Source: a virus
DNA: 25,816 nt
IMG/VR virus record: IMGVR_UViG_3300010883_000393
Span: 1 to 25,816 of that record
Strand: one strand, 5' to 3'
Positions 14,771 through 22,414 of this stretch are shown in pieces; position 1 is the stretch's first letter; every line of letters starts with the position of its first letter. The position numbers were made by a program, and so were the translations under genes. Under the pieces are notes generated by a model. It saw nothing but the letters and a program-made list of their open reading frames with translations. It ran no database searches and had not been told where the DNA came from.

Positions 14771-16849
14771 ATGGCAGACAAGAAACAAGCAGGCGACGGC
14801 TCGTTCTCAGCGAACGACTTCAACGAGTTCGCCGACGCTGCTGCATGGTATCGCGGGAAGAAAGAACAAGGCGACACAAGTCGTCGACCGTTTGAAGATA
14901 TCCCGACCGACGTGATCAAAGCGAAGAACTCGACTTGCAAAGATCGCGAACTCGGCACCGTCGCCGATGTCTGCGATCTGATCATCGACCAAGTCGAGCC
15001 CGAAAGTCTCTGGGTGGATGCTTACGTTCCGAGCGAGACGAAGTGCTTTGGCGTTTGGCGATACGACGTGCCGAAAGATGAGATACAACAACTCCAAGTT
15101 TCGGGCGTCTGCAAGGCACTCGTTCGGATTCAAGACTTCAACCACGATCGATGCGATATCGTTCGGGGCTCGGTCTATCTTCACTCAGACGAAGACGGGC
15201 CAGTTCGGATTCTCTGGCGTCCGCAGTCGTATGGAATCCAAGAATGTATCGTTCTGATCGAAGATCCCTGTCCACAGGTTCCGGTGACAACGACGACGCC
15301 CCAGCCCGCTTACGGTTGCGTTGGCAATTGCATCTATACGTGGAACGACTCATCGCAGCATTGGAAACTTGATACTGATGGCTGCTCGACTTCGACAACG
15401 ACGACGCGAGATCCTCAGATCTTCGTTGATGAGAACGGGCCATGCATGTGTCCGGGCGTCGTCGTAACGATCGACACTGCTCCGACTCCAGCCCCATTCG
15501 ACTGCGAGTGCTTGTATCCGATATTTTGCGGAGACATCGACGGCGAGAGTGCTTCGACTAATTGCAGCAAGTGGACGAACGAGCAGCCGAGTTGCAATCC
15601 GACACCGTCGCCGACAACGACAACGACTGCGAGCCCAACGACAACTCCGGGCCCGACGACGACGACGACGCTCCACCCGGACGATCCAAGATCTTGCGAC
15701 TGCGATACAACGACAACGGCGAACTGCTCTGGCGGTTGCGACTGGGCGTATCTCCCGCATTGGGGCGGCGTTCTCGGCTGGGCCCTCCAGTCGAACGACT
15801 GCCACCCACGCTGTCCGTGTTCGCCCCCGTCGACTGCTCCTGCTCCGTGTTCAGAAGAGTCGACGCCATGTCGACCACTGCCGCCGCCGCTTCCGGGTCC
15901 GGCTCCGTACTGCTCTGGGAAATGTACCTACTGGTGGGTAACTGTCGGGATCTCTTCATATTGGATTCCGACGAATCGAGACTGCGGCGGAAACGTGCCA
16001 TGCCACTGCACTGCTCCGACAGAAGACGGCGACAATTGCGGGCCGATGGACACTCCGTGCGTATCGCCAGAGACGACGACGACTCTCGATCCATGTGCAG
16101 ACTGTTATCCAGAAACGACGACAGCGGGCCCGACGACTATCTGCCCGACTTCGTCGTTCTATCCGACGACGCAACCGCCCCAAGACGATGCTGGCTGTGA
16201 AGACTGCAAATGGCGATGGAGCGTTCTATTGTCCGAGTGGGTGAACGTCGAAGACAACTGCTCGCCATGCTTCTGCGGATACCCAGCGAAAGCCGGGACG
16301 ATTCAAGGCCAACTAGAATATGCGTCCTGTGCAGAAGTGCCGACGACTGCTGCTCCGACGACGACGACATCGAGCCCAACGACAACTCCGGGCCCGACGA
16401 CAACGACAGTTTGTCCGACGACGACGACTTGCGATCCGACAGGCCGAACAGTCTCGTGGACTTGCACTGCTCAAGGCGAGTGCCCGAGCCCGATAGCTAC
16501 GTTCTGGACGCGAGATATCTCTGGCTGCTGCCAAGATCCGAATCTCTTCTATATGCCCCAGCAGCCTTGCGACTGCGATCATATCGGCGACACTGTCTCT
16601 TGTAATTGTACGGCCGCCTGTCCAACGACGACGACGACTGCGAGCCCTACAACGACGACAACGACGACAACGACGACGAGCCCAACGACAACGACGACGA
16701 CGAGCCCAACGACAACGACGACAACGACGACGAGCCCAACGACAACGACGACAACGACGACAACGACGACGACGACAACGACGACAACGACTGCGAGCCC
16801 AACGACGACGACAACGACAACGACGACGACAACGACTGCTGGCCCGTAA
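14771..16849 (+). CDS. Cys-rich, Thr-rich mucin-like virion protein (putative tail fibre/adhesin)
   Basis: 692 aa. The ATG at 14771 has GGGGAAT 5-9 nt upstream and is preferred over an upstream frame extension to 14711. Residues 1-160 form a domain with WYRGKKEQGDTSRRPFEDIP and SLWVDAYVPSETKCFGVWRYD. The rest has about fifty cysteines in modules of the type C-x2/3-C-x-W/Y-x(n)-W-x(5-6)-C-x(2-5)-C-x-C (for example the units starting CVGNC, CSGGC, CSGKC, CEDC), joined by Thr/Pro linkers (SPTTTTT, PGPTTTT). The last ~77 residues are nearly all Thr with Ser/Pro/Ala breaks. This resembles disulfide-rich modules on mucin-like stalks. Last gene of the tail block, directly before sugar and sulfate transferase genes. 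Function inferred: receptor-binding or surface-exposed fibre. Confidence 0.7.
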   Translation: MADKKQAGDGSFSANDFNEFADAAAWYRGKKEQGDTSRRPFEDIPTDVIKAKNSTCKDRELGTVADVCDLIIDQVEPESLWVDAYVPSETKCFGVWRYDVPKDEIQQLQVSGVCKALVRIQDFNHDRCDIVRGSVYLHSDEDGPVRILWRPQSYGIQECIVLIEDPCPQVPVTTTTPQPAYGCVGNCIYTWNDSSQHWKLDTDGCSTSTTTTRDPQIFVDENGPCMCPGVVVTIDTAPTPAPFDCECLYPIFCGDIDGESASTNCSKWTNEQPSCNPTPSPTTTTTASPTTTPGPTTTTTLHPDDPRSCDCDTTTTANCSGGCDWAYLPHWGGVLGWALQSNDCHPRCPCSPPSTAPAPCSEESTPCRPLPPPLPGPAPYCSGKCTYWWVTVGISSYWIPTNRDCGGNVPCHCTAPTEDGDNCGPMDTPCVSPETTTTLDPCADCYPETTTAGPTTICPTSSFYPTTQPPQDDAGCEDCKWRWSVLLSEWVNVEDNCSPCFCGYPAKAGTIQGQLEYASCAEVPTTAAPTTTTSSPTTTPGPTTTTVCPTTTTCDPTGRTVSWTCTAQGECPSPIATFWTRDISGCCQDPNLFYMPQQPCDCDHIGDTVSCNCTAACPTTTTTASPTTTTTTTTTTSPTTTTTTSPTTTTTTTTSPTTTTTTTTTTTTTTTTTTASPTTTTTTTTTTTTAGP
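16620..16849 (+). repeat. Degenerate (ACG/ACA)n poly-Thr tract
   Basis: Almost pure ACG and ACA codons with scattered AGCCC(A/T)AC blocks coding for SPT. It encodes the C-terminal Thr runs, the longest of 18 Thr. The mixed ACG/ACA order means it is not a simple perfect microsatellite, yet the 3-bp step keeps frame, so length change would be tolerated. Smaller versions lie at 15605-15670 and 16365-16435 within the same gene. Confidence 0.8.
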
Positions 16850-16901
16850 CTTGCACTTTCGGCTGGTGGCGAGTATTCTCTCAGCAGTTTACTTCTCACG
16901 A

Positions 16902-16909
16902 AACGAAAG
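16902..16909 (+). promoter_or_regulatory. AACGAAAG element before the glycosyltransferase gene
   Basis: AACGAAAG followed by 7 nt (GGACGAG) and ATG 16917. It is the same word and spacing as in the leftward genes, here fused to AAAGGGA, a better Shine-Dalgarno. It decides the start at 16917 against the upstream frame extension to 16851. Confidence 0.5.
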
Positions 16910-16916
16910 GGACGAG

Positions 16917-18854
16917 ATGCCAAAACTCACAATCGGAATGGCGACCTTCGACGACTTCGATGGAGTCTATTTTACGATTCAGGCTCTTCGGCTATACCAT
17001 CGCGAGATGATGAAAGATGTCGAGATCGTCGTCGTCGATAACGCTCCAGAGTCGCAGTCGGGACACTCGCAACGAGTTCGCGACATTATTCAAAACTGGG
17101 TAGGGGCAGGCCAGGCCGGGGCAAAATATGTTGGCTTCAACGATCGAGTCGGAACATCTGCTTCGCGAGATCAGATCTTCAAAGTCGCAACTGGCGACGC
17201 TGTCCTCGTCGTCGACTGCCACATTCTCGTCGAGCCCGACGCGATCCGAAGACTGATCGAGTTCTATGATGCGAACCCGACGACTGATGATCTTTACACT
17301 GGGCCGCTCCGCTTCGATGATCTCGACAATATAACGACGCACTTCGACGATACTTGGCGAGCAGAGATGTGGGGCATCTGGGCGAAGGCTTGGCGATGCA
17401 AGTGCGGAGAAGATGGAGTTAAGTTCTCGACTTATCACGTCGGGGCCGATGGCGACATTGTGAACGAGCCCGGAAAGACTCCCGGCCATGTTGCGTATCG
17501 TCTTCTCTCGGCTGGGATGATCCCGCTCTCGTCCTGCTTCAACTGCGGCGACGAGTTGCCGTCGATGGATTATCCGGGCCATCAGCAGGCTCTCATCGCT
17601 GCTGGGTATTATCCGCTGGGAGTCGACAACGACGACGAGCCATTCGAGATCCCCGGCAACGGGCTCGGCTTGTTCTCTTGTCGTCGCGAGTCGTGGCTCG
17701 GCTTCAACGAAGACGCTCGCGGGTTCGGCGGCGAGGAGATGTATATCCACGAGAAGTTTCGACAAGCAGGCCAGACGACTTACTCGCTGCCGTTCTTAAA
17801 ATGGGTCCATCGATTCGGGCGAGTTAATCGACCACCTTACCCGCTTACTCGATGGAATAAGGTTCGCAACTATGTCTTGGAGCATAACGAGTTGGATCTG
17901 CCGCTCGATCGAGTGCGAGAACACTTCGTCGACTCTGGGCTCTTCAAACTCACAGAGTGGAACGACATCATCGACGACGCGAAGAACGTCGAAGAGCCCG
18001 ACTGTAATACGTGTGGGGACCGCGGCAAGCCGAAAGAAGATCTCGTCTCGAAGGCGACATCGATCGACGGCGTATATCAAGCAGTTAAACTCGACGGCTC
18101 TCGCGACTTGAACCAGCATGTGGAACGACTGCGATCGCTCGCAGAGTTGAAAGGCGTCGACCATATCACAGAGTTCTCGAAGCGACGCGAGTCGACAGTC
18201 GCTTTCCTGCGAGCAGAGCCCACTCGACTCGTTTCGCATAACGTCGATCCGAACGACGGCGGACTTCTCGCTCGACTGCCTTCGATGAAGGCCGCGACTG
18301 AGTTGCAGATCGACAAGCGATTCTCGAACGAAGACGCTCTCGACATCGAAGAGACAGATCTTCTCTTCATAAAGACGCACCACGCAGCGAGACGACTCGA
18401 ACAAGAACTTCGGCAGTATGCTCCGCGAGTTCGACGTTTCATCGTTCTTCACGGAACGCAGACGTTTGGAATCAAAGGAGAAGACGGCGGGCCCGGACTG
18501 CTCGACGCTCTTCGTCCGTTTATGATCGCCAACCCCGAGTGGTCTGTGATCGAACACGAAGAGAGGCAGCATGGCCTAACGATCTTGAGTCGACTCGATG
18601 AAGACAAGCCGCCGCTACCGGCGACGATAACGATGGCTGGCAACTTCGTCTCTCACATGGCGTCCTATGTCGTCGACGGCTTGAAGGGCTCGACAGCAGA
18701 AGAACTCGAAGAGCGTCTCGCGATCTGCTCGATCTGTCCATCTCGTCGGAACGATCGCTGCTCGGTCTGTGGCTGTCCGATTATGAAGAAGGCGACGAAG
18801 AAAGCCATGCACTGTGATCTCGGCAAGTGGCCGAAACTAGAGGTGATCGAATGA
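16917..18854 (+). CDS. GT2 glycosyltransferase fused to CmcI-like domain and Cys-rich tail
   Basis: 645 aa, three parts. (1) GT2/GT-A domain, residues 1-330: PKLTIGMATFDDFDGVYFTI, IVVVDNAP, DxD-like VVDCH (100-102), a GFGGEEMYIHEKFRQAG acceptor-side motif (269-285) and LKWVHRFGRVNRPPY. (2) Residues ~380-560: a Rossmann-like domain resembling CmcI/class I methyltransferase-type domains (DLLFIKTHHAARRLEQEL, FIVLHGTQTFG, GLTILSR); as I recall the family, the usual Asp in FID and HDT is Lys486 and Gly513 here, so it may be non-catalytic. (3) Residues ~590-645: Cys-rich tail (C604, C607, C615, C618, C620, C633), likely zinc-binding. The stop overlaps the sulfotransferase start (ATGA). Role: sugar transfer, target unknown. 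Confidence 0.82.
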   Translation: MPKLTIGMATFDDFDGVYFTIQALRLYHREMMKDVEIVVVDNAPESQSGHSQRVRDIIQNWVGAGQAGAKYVGFNDRVGTSASRDQIFKVATGDAVLVVDCHILVEPDAIRRLIEFYDANPTTDDLYTGPLRFDDLDNITTHFDDTWRAEMWGIWAKAWRCKCGEDGVKFSTYHVGADGDIVNEPGKTPGHVAYRLLSAGMIPLSSCFNCGDELPSMDYPGHQQALIAAGYYPLGVDNDDEPFEIPGNGLGLFSCRRESWLGFNEDARGFGGEEMYIHEKFRQAGQTTYSLPFLKWVHRFGRVNRPPYPLTRWNKVRNYVLEHNELDLPLDRVREHFVDSGLFKLTEWNDIIDDAKNVEEPDCNTCGDRGKPKEDLVSKATSIDGVYQAVKLDGSRDLNQHVERLRSLAELKGVDHITEFSKRRESTVAFLRAEPTRLVSHNVDPNDGGLLARLPSMKAATELQIDKRFSNEDALDIEETDLLFIKTHHAARRLEQELRQYAPRVRRFIVLHGTQTFGIKGEDGGPGLLDALRPFMIANPEWSVIEHEERQHGLTILSRLDEDKPPLPATITMAGNFVSHMASYVVDGLKGSTAEELEERLAICSICPSRRNDRCSVCGCPIMKKATKKAMHCDLGKWPKLEVIE

Positions 18855-19435
18855 GTCGTCGTGGCTTCGTATCACTCAAGGCTGGCGTCGAATATCTTGA
18901 GATACCGAAGGTGGCCTGCACTTCGATCAAGTTCGCACTCTTGAGAACAGATGGGCTCGAAGCGATCGACGGGAACCACGCCCACTCGCATCGACATTGG
19001 GAGTCGATACCCGATGAGTTCAAGCCGACGCTCGTCTTCTCGTTCGTTCGGCATCCGTTCGATCGACTGATCTCTTCATACGTCGAGAAGTTGAAGACAG
19101 GCAGTGCGAAGCAGTTGTGTGGATGCCCGCTGCCGTTCGACGCTTCATTCGAAGAGTGGGTTCGGTGGGTGGTATCGAACAGACCCGATCGACACTGGGC
19201 TCCGCAGTCTTCGATAATGGATCGCAGACGAGCCAAGCCCGACGTTGTATATCGATTCGAGAAACTCGCCCCGACCTGGGAGATCTTGCAGTCGCACTTT
19301 GGGCTTGCTGATCTGCCCCACGAAAACAAGTCGCGAGAGCCCGACGACGATACCCACTTCTGGCACGACGCCGAGACAGTGCGACTCGCCAGAGAGTTCT
19401 ATCGCGAAGACTTTGAAAGGTTCGGCTACGAATGA
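18851..19435 (+). CDS. PAPS-dependent sulfotransferase
   Basis: 194 aa. The N terminus contains IPKVACTSIKFAL (residues 18-30), the 5'-phosphosulfate loop (Lys20, Thr/Ser24-25), and FSFVRHPFDRLISSY (63-77), the 3'-phosphate site with Arg67 and Ser75, the two signatures of the Sulfotransfer_2 (carbohydrate sulfotransferase) family. Conserved AHSHRHW and the later WAPQSSIMD fit as well. It would move sulfate from PAPS to a sugar hydroxyl. It is short but complete, ending in RFGYE. It overlaps both neighbours by ATGA, so it is made together with the glycosyltransferase and methyltransferase; its substrate is probably the glycan they build. No membrane segment, so cytoplasmic. Confidence 0.85.
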   Translation: MSRRGFVSLKAGVEYLEIPKVACTSIKFALLRTDGLEAIDGNHAHSHRHWESIPDEFKPTLVFSFVRHPFDRLISSYVEKLKTGSAKQLCGCPLPFDASFEEWVRWVVSNRPDRHWAPQSSIMDRRRAKPDVVYRFEKLAPTWEILQSHFGLADLPHENKSREPDDDTHFWHDAETVRLAREFYREDFERFGYE

Positions 19436-20001
19436 ACGACGACGACATCGCCAAACTGCCGATGGGACATCTCTTCTCGGCAGAAGTTCGAGAACTCGCT
19501 CGCATCTCTCGGGCTCGTCGCTGCCTCGAAGTTGGCTGCTTTCGCGGTCGATCTGCTGCGACGATGCTGCCGAACGCTGCGACCGTGACATCTGTCGACA
19601 ACTTCGTCGGTGATACGTTTATCGGCGATACAAGCGGCTGGCAAGCGAGGGCCGAGAATGTAAAGCGAGTTCTCAGGAACTTAGAAAAGCGTGGATTCTC
19701 TTTCGATCGGCATTCTCTATTTGTTGCAGACTCGACGATCGTTCTTGATCAACTCGACCCGAGTGCTTTCGACTTTTACTTCTACGACGGCGATCACTCA
19801 GGCGAAGCGACTGCCAACGGGCTTGAGTTCGCGAAGCGGATGCCAGTCGACTCGATTATCGCAGTCCACGACTACAAACCAGCCAACCCAAAATATATCG
19901 GAGCGATCGCAGCGATCGACGACTTCGCATCTTGCATCGGAGTCGAGCCCACGATCGTTGGATCGCTCGCAGTCTTTCGAGGACATCTCGCCCATGAGTG
20001 A
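19432..20001 (+). CDS. Class I SAM-dependent methyltransferase (Methyltransf_24-like)
   Basis: 189 aa. Motif I is LEVGCFRGRSA (residues 32-42), the Gly-rich SAM loop; a second acidic strand is TSVDNF (53-58), and FYFYDGDHSGEATANGL is the DGDH stretch typical of the Methyltransf_24/CmcI-like group, followed by IIAVHDY, the metal/substrate-side HD pair. Length is normal for a single-domain enzyme. It overlaps the sulfotransferase stop (ATGA) and the following GT2 start (8 nt). In this setting it likely O-methylates a sugar, but amino-acid or other small-molecule substrates are not excluded. Confidence 0.82.
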   Translation: MNDDDIAKLPMGHLFSAEVRELARISRARRCLEVGCFRGRSAATMLPNAATVTSVDNFVGDTFIGDTSGWQARAENVKRVLRNLEKRGFSFDRHSLFVADSTIVLDQLDPSAFDFYFYDGDHSGEATANGLEFAKRMPVDSIIAVHDYKPANPKYIGAIAAIDDFASCIGVEPTIVGSLAVFRGHLAHE

Positions 20002-20734
20002 TCTCATCTCCTGCCTATGCCCTACGTTCAACCGCCCACCGCACTCGACTCGACTTCTCGAAGAGTCGATCGCTTCGTTCATCTCCCAAGATGATCCGAA
20101 CAAGGAGTTGATCATCGGGAACGACTGTCCAGAGCAGCGACTCATCTGCGACGCTCCGAACGTTCGAGTGGTGAACTTCGACAAGCGATTCGAGACGCTG
20201 TCCGATAAACTGATCGCCATGATCGAGATCGCGGATGGCGACTTGATATGTCGCTGGGACGACGACGACATCTGTCTTCCGCATCGACTGTCGTATTCGC
20301 GAAAGAAACTCGGCGACGATCTTGAGTGGCGGCCAGGAAACTATATCTGGTGGCTCGAAGGCAAGCGAGAACTCCATCGAATCGAGCATCCGGGCAACAC
20401 CCATTGCATGGCTCTCTGGCGTCGATCAGTTCTCGAACTCATCGACGGTTATCCAGCGAAGCGAAGCGGCGACGAAGATCAGCAGTTCAACCAGAAGCTG
20501 GAGCGAGCGGGCATCTCTTCGCATCTCGGCGAGATCATTCCGAACGATGCTGTCTTCTATGTCTATCGGTGGGGCGTCTCGTCGACTCATCTGTCCGGGC
20601 GTCGCGAACTCCAAGAGCATTGGGACGCTATCGGCGATCGCTCGATCGAGTCTGGCTCGTTCGATATCACCCCGAAGCGATGGCCCATACTCGACCGCTT
20701 GAACGAGTTGATCGGCGAGACAGTTACCATCTAA
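19994..20734 (+). CDS. GT2 family glycosyltransferase
   Basis: 246 aa. Starts MSDLISCLCPTFNRPPHSTRLLEESI, the first beta strand and helix of a GT-A fold (CxPTFNR is a strong GT2 marker). The metal-binding acid cluster is WDDDDICLPHRL (residues 88-99), and an acceptor-side region reads SGDEDQQFNQKLERAG. No membrane segment. The ATG at 19994 is inside the methyltransferase gene end (8-nt overlap); the longer open frame upstream to 19691 is rejected because it would run antiparallel in content with that gene. Last gene of the cassette; a terminator follows at 20784-20813. It would add a sugar from a nucleotide-sugar donor. Confidence 0.85.
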   Translation: MSDLISCLCPTFNRPPHSTRLLEESIASFISQDDPNKELIIGNDCPEQRLICDAPNVRVVNFDKRFETLSDKLIAMIEIADGDLICRWDDDDICLPHRLSYSRKKLGDDLEWRPGNYIWWLEGKRELHRIEHPGNTHCMALWRRSVLELIDGYPAKRSGDEDQQFNQKLERAGISSHLGEIIPNDAVFYVYRWGVSSTHLSGRRELQEHWDAIGDRSIESGSFDITPKRWPILDRLNELIGETVTI

Positions 20735-20783
20735 AAGCCGAGACTTTCGTCGTCGCGAGTGTTGGCCTCTATTCTCCAACGAT

Positions 20784-20813
20784 CGATCGCCCCGCTCGCG
20801 GCGTCGTTTTTTT
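20784..20813 (+). terminator. Rho-independent terminator after the glycosyltransferase cassette
   Basis: CGA(T)CGCC pairs with GGCGTCG (7 bp, one bulged T) around an 8-nt loop and is followed directly by seven T (20807-20813). It lies 50 nt after the GT2 stop and closes the late rightward genes. Confidence 0.65.
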
Positions 20814-20861
20814 CGATCGCTCTCGACAGCTTGTTCGTCGTTTGGTAGTCTTCGCACTCAA

Positions 20862-20885
20862 GTCGAGCGAGTGGAGACGCTCGAC
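20862..20885 (+). promoter_or_regulatory. csrA leader hairpin with GGA in the loop
   Basis: Arms GTCGAGCG and CGCTCGAC form a perfect 8-bp stem around AGTGGAGA, so GGA is in the loop, the hallmark of a high-affinity CsrA site. It lies about 35 nt upstream of the csrA ATG, whose Shine-Dalgarno GGAGGA (20909-20914) holds two more GGA triplets. Together these form a plausible autorepression leader. Confidence 0.6.
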
Positions 20886-20920
20886 ACTCAGCGACGCTAA
20901 ATATCACCGGAGGATTATTA

Positions 20921-21106
20921 ATGGCGAGATTAGTCTTATCACGAAGAGATGGCGAGTCGATCACGTTCCCAGAACTCGGCATCGTCATAAAAACGGAGCA
21001 TAAAAACGGCTCTGGAGTTCGACTCGTTGTCGAAGCAGACAAGTCGATCAGAGTCGTTCGAACCGAACTGCTCGAACGCGATCGCGAAGTCGAACAACTC
21101 AACTAG
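20921..21106 (+). CDS. csrA: CsrA/RsmA-like RNA-binding translational regulator
   Basis: 61 aa, the usual CsrA length. MARLVLSRRDGESITF matches the first strand and loop (L-x-L-x-R-R-x-G-E-S/T). VRLVVEADKSIRVVRTELLERD matches the fourth/fifth strands, with Arg47 aligned to the RNA-contacting Arg44 of E. coli CsrA and Arg8 to Arg6. CsrA dimers bind GGA motifs in mRNA leaders and block or promote translation. The gene has a strong Shine-Dalgarno (GGAGGA) and a hairpin with GGA in its loop in the leader. It stands alone between two terminators, so it is a single-gene transcript. Phage-borne CsrA could redirect host metabolism or time phage gene expression. A weak point is the divergent middle (FPELGIVIKTEHKNGS), longer than usual. 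Confidence 0.82.
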   Translation: MARLVLSRRDGESITFPELGIVIKTEHKNGSGVRLVVEADKSIRVVRTELLERDREVEQLN

Positions 21107-21153
21107 ACAGAAGGACGCTATCGGATGGCGGGCGAGAATCTTTTTTTATGCAG

Positions 21154-21192
21154 CGACTCGATCACCCGAACTGGGCGGATCGAGTCGTTTTT
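21154..21192 (+). terminator. Strong rho-independent terminator after csrA
   Basis: CGACTCGATC (21154-21163) and GATCGAGTCG (21178-21187) are perfect 10-bp arms; CCC/GGG inside can add pairs. Five T follow (21188-21192). It ends the csrA transcript but lies only 29 nt before the next start, so the recombination operon needs a promoter inside this gap or antitermination. Confidence 0.75.
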
Positions 21193-21221
21193 CATTACCC
21201 TAACGACGAAGGAGAAACATT

Positions 21222-21503
21222 GTGGCGAAGCAGAAACAATTCGACGGCGACGGCTTTCCAGAGCGTCTGCCGAAAGCAGTCGAAGAGGCTCGCGATCAGT
21301 TCATTGGAGCGAAGCGACGAGCAGCGAATGCAGCAGGCAAGCGATCAGAGTGCGAGATCCTTCTGATCGAATCGATGGAGTCGGCGGGCGTCGATCGCGT
21401 TAAACTCGATGGAGAGAATAAGTTCATCGAGATCGAGCGAAAGCCGCATGCGTCGATCAAAACTATTCCGAAAGACCAGCAAGAGAAAGCAGATAAACGA
21501 TGA
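21222..21503 (+). CDS. Small hypothetical protein before the exonuclease
   Basis: 93 aa, starting GTG at 21222 with GAAGGAG 7-8 nt upstream. It is helical and charged: LPKAVEEARDQFIGAKRRAANAAGKRSECEILLIESMES, then a short beta part KLDGENKFIEIERKPHASIKTI and a Lys/Gln-rich end. The pattern of a helix followed by a short strand pair occurs in small proteins encoded before phage nucleases, but I recognise no family. It overlaps the YqaJ gene start as ATGA (21500-21503), so the two are co-translated. Possible accessory factor to the nuclease; unproven. Confidence 0.65.
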   Translation: MAKQKQFDGDGFPERLPKAVEEARDQFIGAKRRAANAAGKRSECEILLIESMESAGVDRVKLDGENKFIEIERKPHASIKTIPKDQQEKADKR

Positions 21504-22414
21504 ACCTAGAACGATTCGACTCGCGAGACGATTGGCTCGAAGCCAGACGACGCGGGGTTGGGGCGAGTGAAGCGGCAGTCGTGTTGGGGATATCTCCCTT
21601 CGCGACTCCGCTCAAATTGTATCTAAGAAAAATTGGCGTGGACGACTTCGAGTCTTCTCCGTTGATGCAGTGGGGAACGTATCTCCAACCGGCGATCGCC
21701 CAAGCGTATAAAGATCGCACCGAGAAAGAACTCATCGACTTCGAAGACACGATTATCTGGTCTGAGAAGTATCCTTGGCTCTTCGCGTCTCTCGATTATG
21801 GTCGAGCGATCGATCTCTCTTCGTCGAACGACTTCGATCGAGTCGTCGAAGTGAAGCGAGTTCTCTATTGGGCGAAAGATAACTGGGGCGACGACGGCAC
21901 TGATGAGATCCCGACCTACTATTATTCTCAAGTCCAGCAGCAACTCGAATGTTCGGGAAAGCAGATCGCAGATGTCGCAGCACTGATCGGCGACTGCGAC
22001 TTTCGAATCTTCACTATCGAACGAGACGACGACTATATCGAAGAACTCGCAGAAGCCGCGAGACTCTTCATGGAGCAGGTGGCGAACGAAGATCCACCGA
22101 TGCCCGACTTCGATCACCCGACGACTCTCGATCTGCTGAATGGGCAGATCGAACCGAACGAAGCGTCGGCGATCTTTCTCGACGACGACGCTCTCGAACT
22201 CGCTGTCGAGTATTCCAAACTCTCGAAGTTGAAGTCGACGACTGAGTCGAGACTGCGAGCGATCAAGTCGAGACTGATCTTCGCTCTTGGCGACGCTTCG
22301 TTCGCATCGCTGCCGAGAGACTCTGGTTCGATCAAGCGAACGATCGTCGAGAAGCGGGGGTTCTATGTCGAGCCCTCTTCGTATCCCAAACTCACAATAA
22401 AGGTTGAAGACTGA
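21500..22414 (+). CDS. YqaJ-family (lambda exonuclease-like) viral recombinase nuclease
   Basis: 304 aa. The lambda-exo/YqaJ fold is clear: RRGVGASEAAVVLGISPFATPLKLY (residues 18-41), a family start with the Arg and Ser-Glu; LFASLDYGRA with Asp99; catalytic VVEVKRVL (Glu117, Lys119); and YYYSQVQQQLECSG (140-153), the Gln-rich helix. It would digest one DNA strand 5' to 3' at double-strand ends to make 3' single strands for RecT. A helical extension of about 100 residues follows the nuclease core. It overlaps its upstream neighbour (ATGA) and the RecT start by 1 nt, as in exo/beta-type recombination pairs. Confidence 0.9.
   Translation: MNLERFDSRDDWLEARRRGVGASEAAVVLGISPFATPLKLYLRKIGVDDFESSPLMQWGTYLQPAIAQAYKDRTEKELIDFEDTIIWSEKYPWLFASLDYGRAIDLSSSNDFDRVVEVKRVLYWAKDNWGDDGTDEIPTYYYSQVQQQLECSGKQIADVAALIGDCDFRIFTIERDDDYIEELAEAARLFMEQVANEDPPMPDFDHPTTLDLLNGQIEPNEASAIFLDDDALELAVEYSKLSKLKSTTESRLRAIKSRLIFALGDASFASLPRDSGSIKRTIVEKRGFYVEPSSYPKLTIKVED

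Noticed and set aside
16606-17010. Asn/Asp-rich frame, and poly-Val and Ser/Leu-rich frames, over the Thr tract
   Set aside because: Other readings of the ACG/ACA repeat; only the Thr frame joins to the full 692-aa protein.
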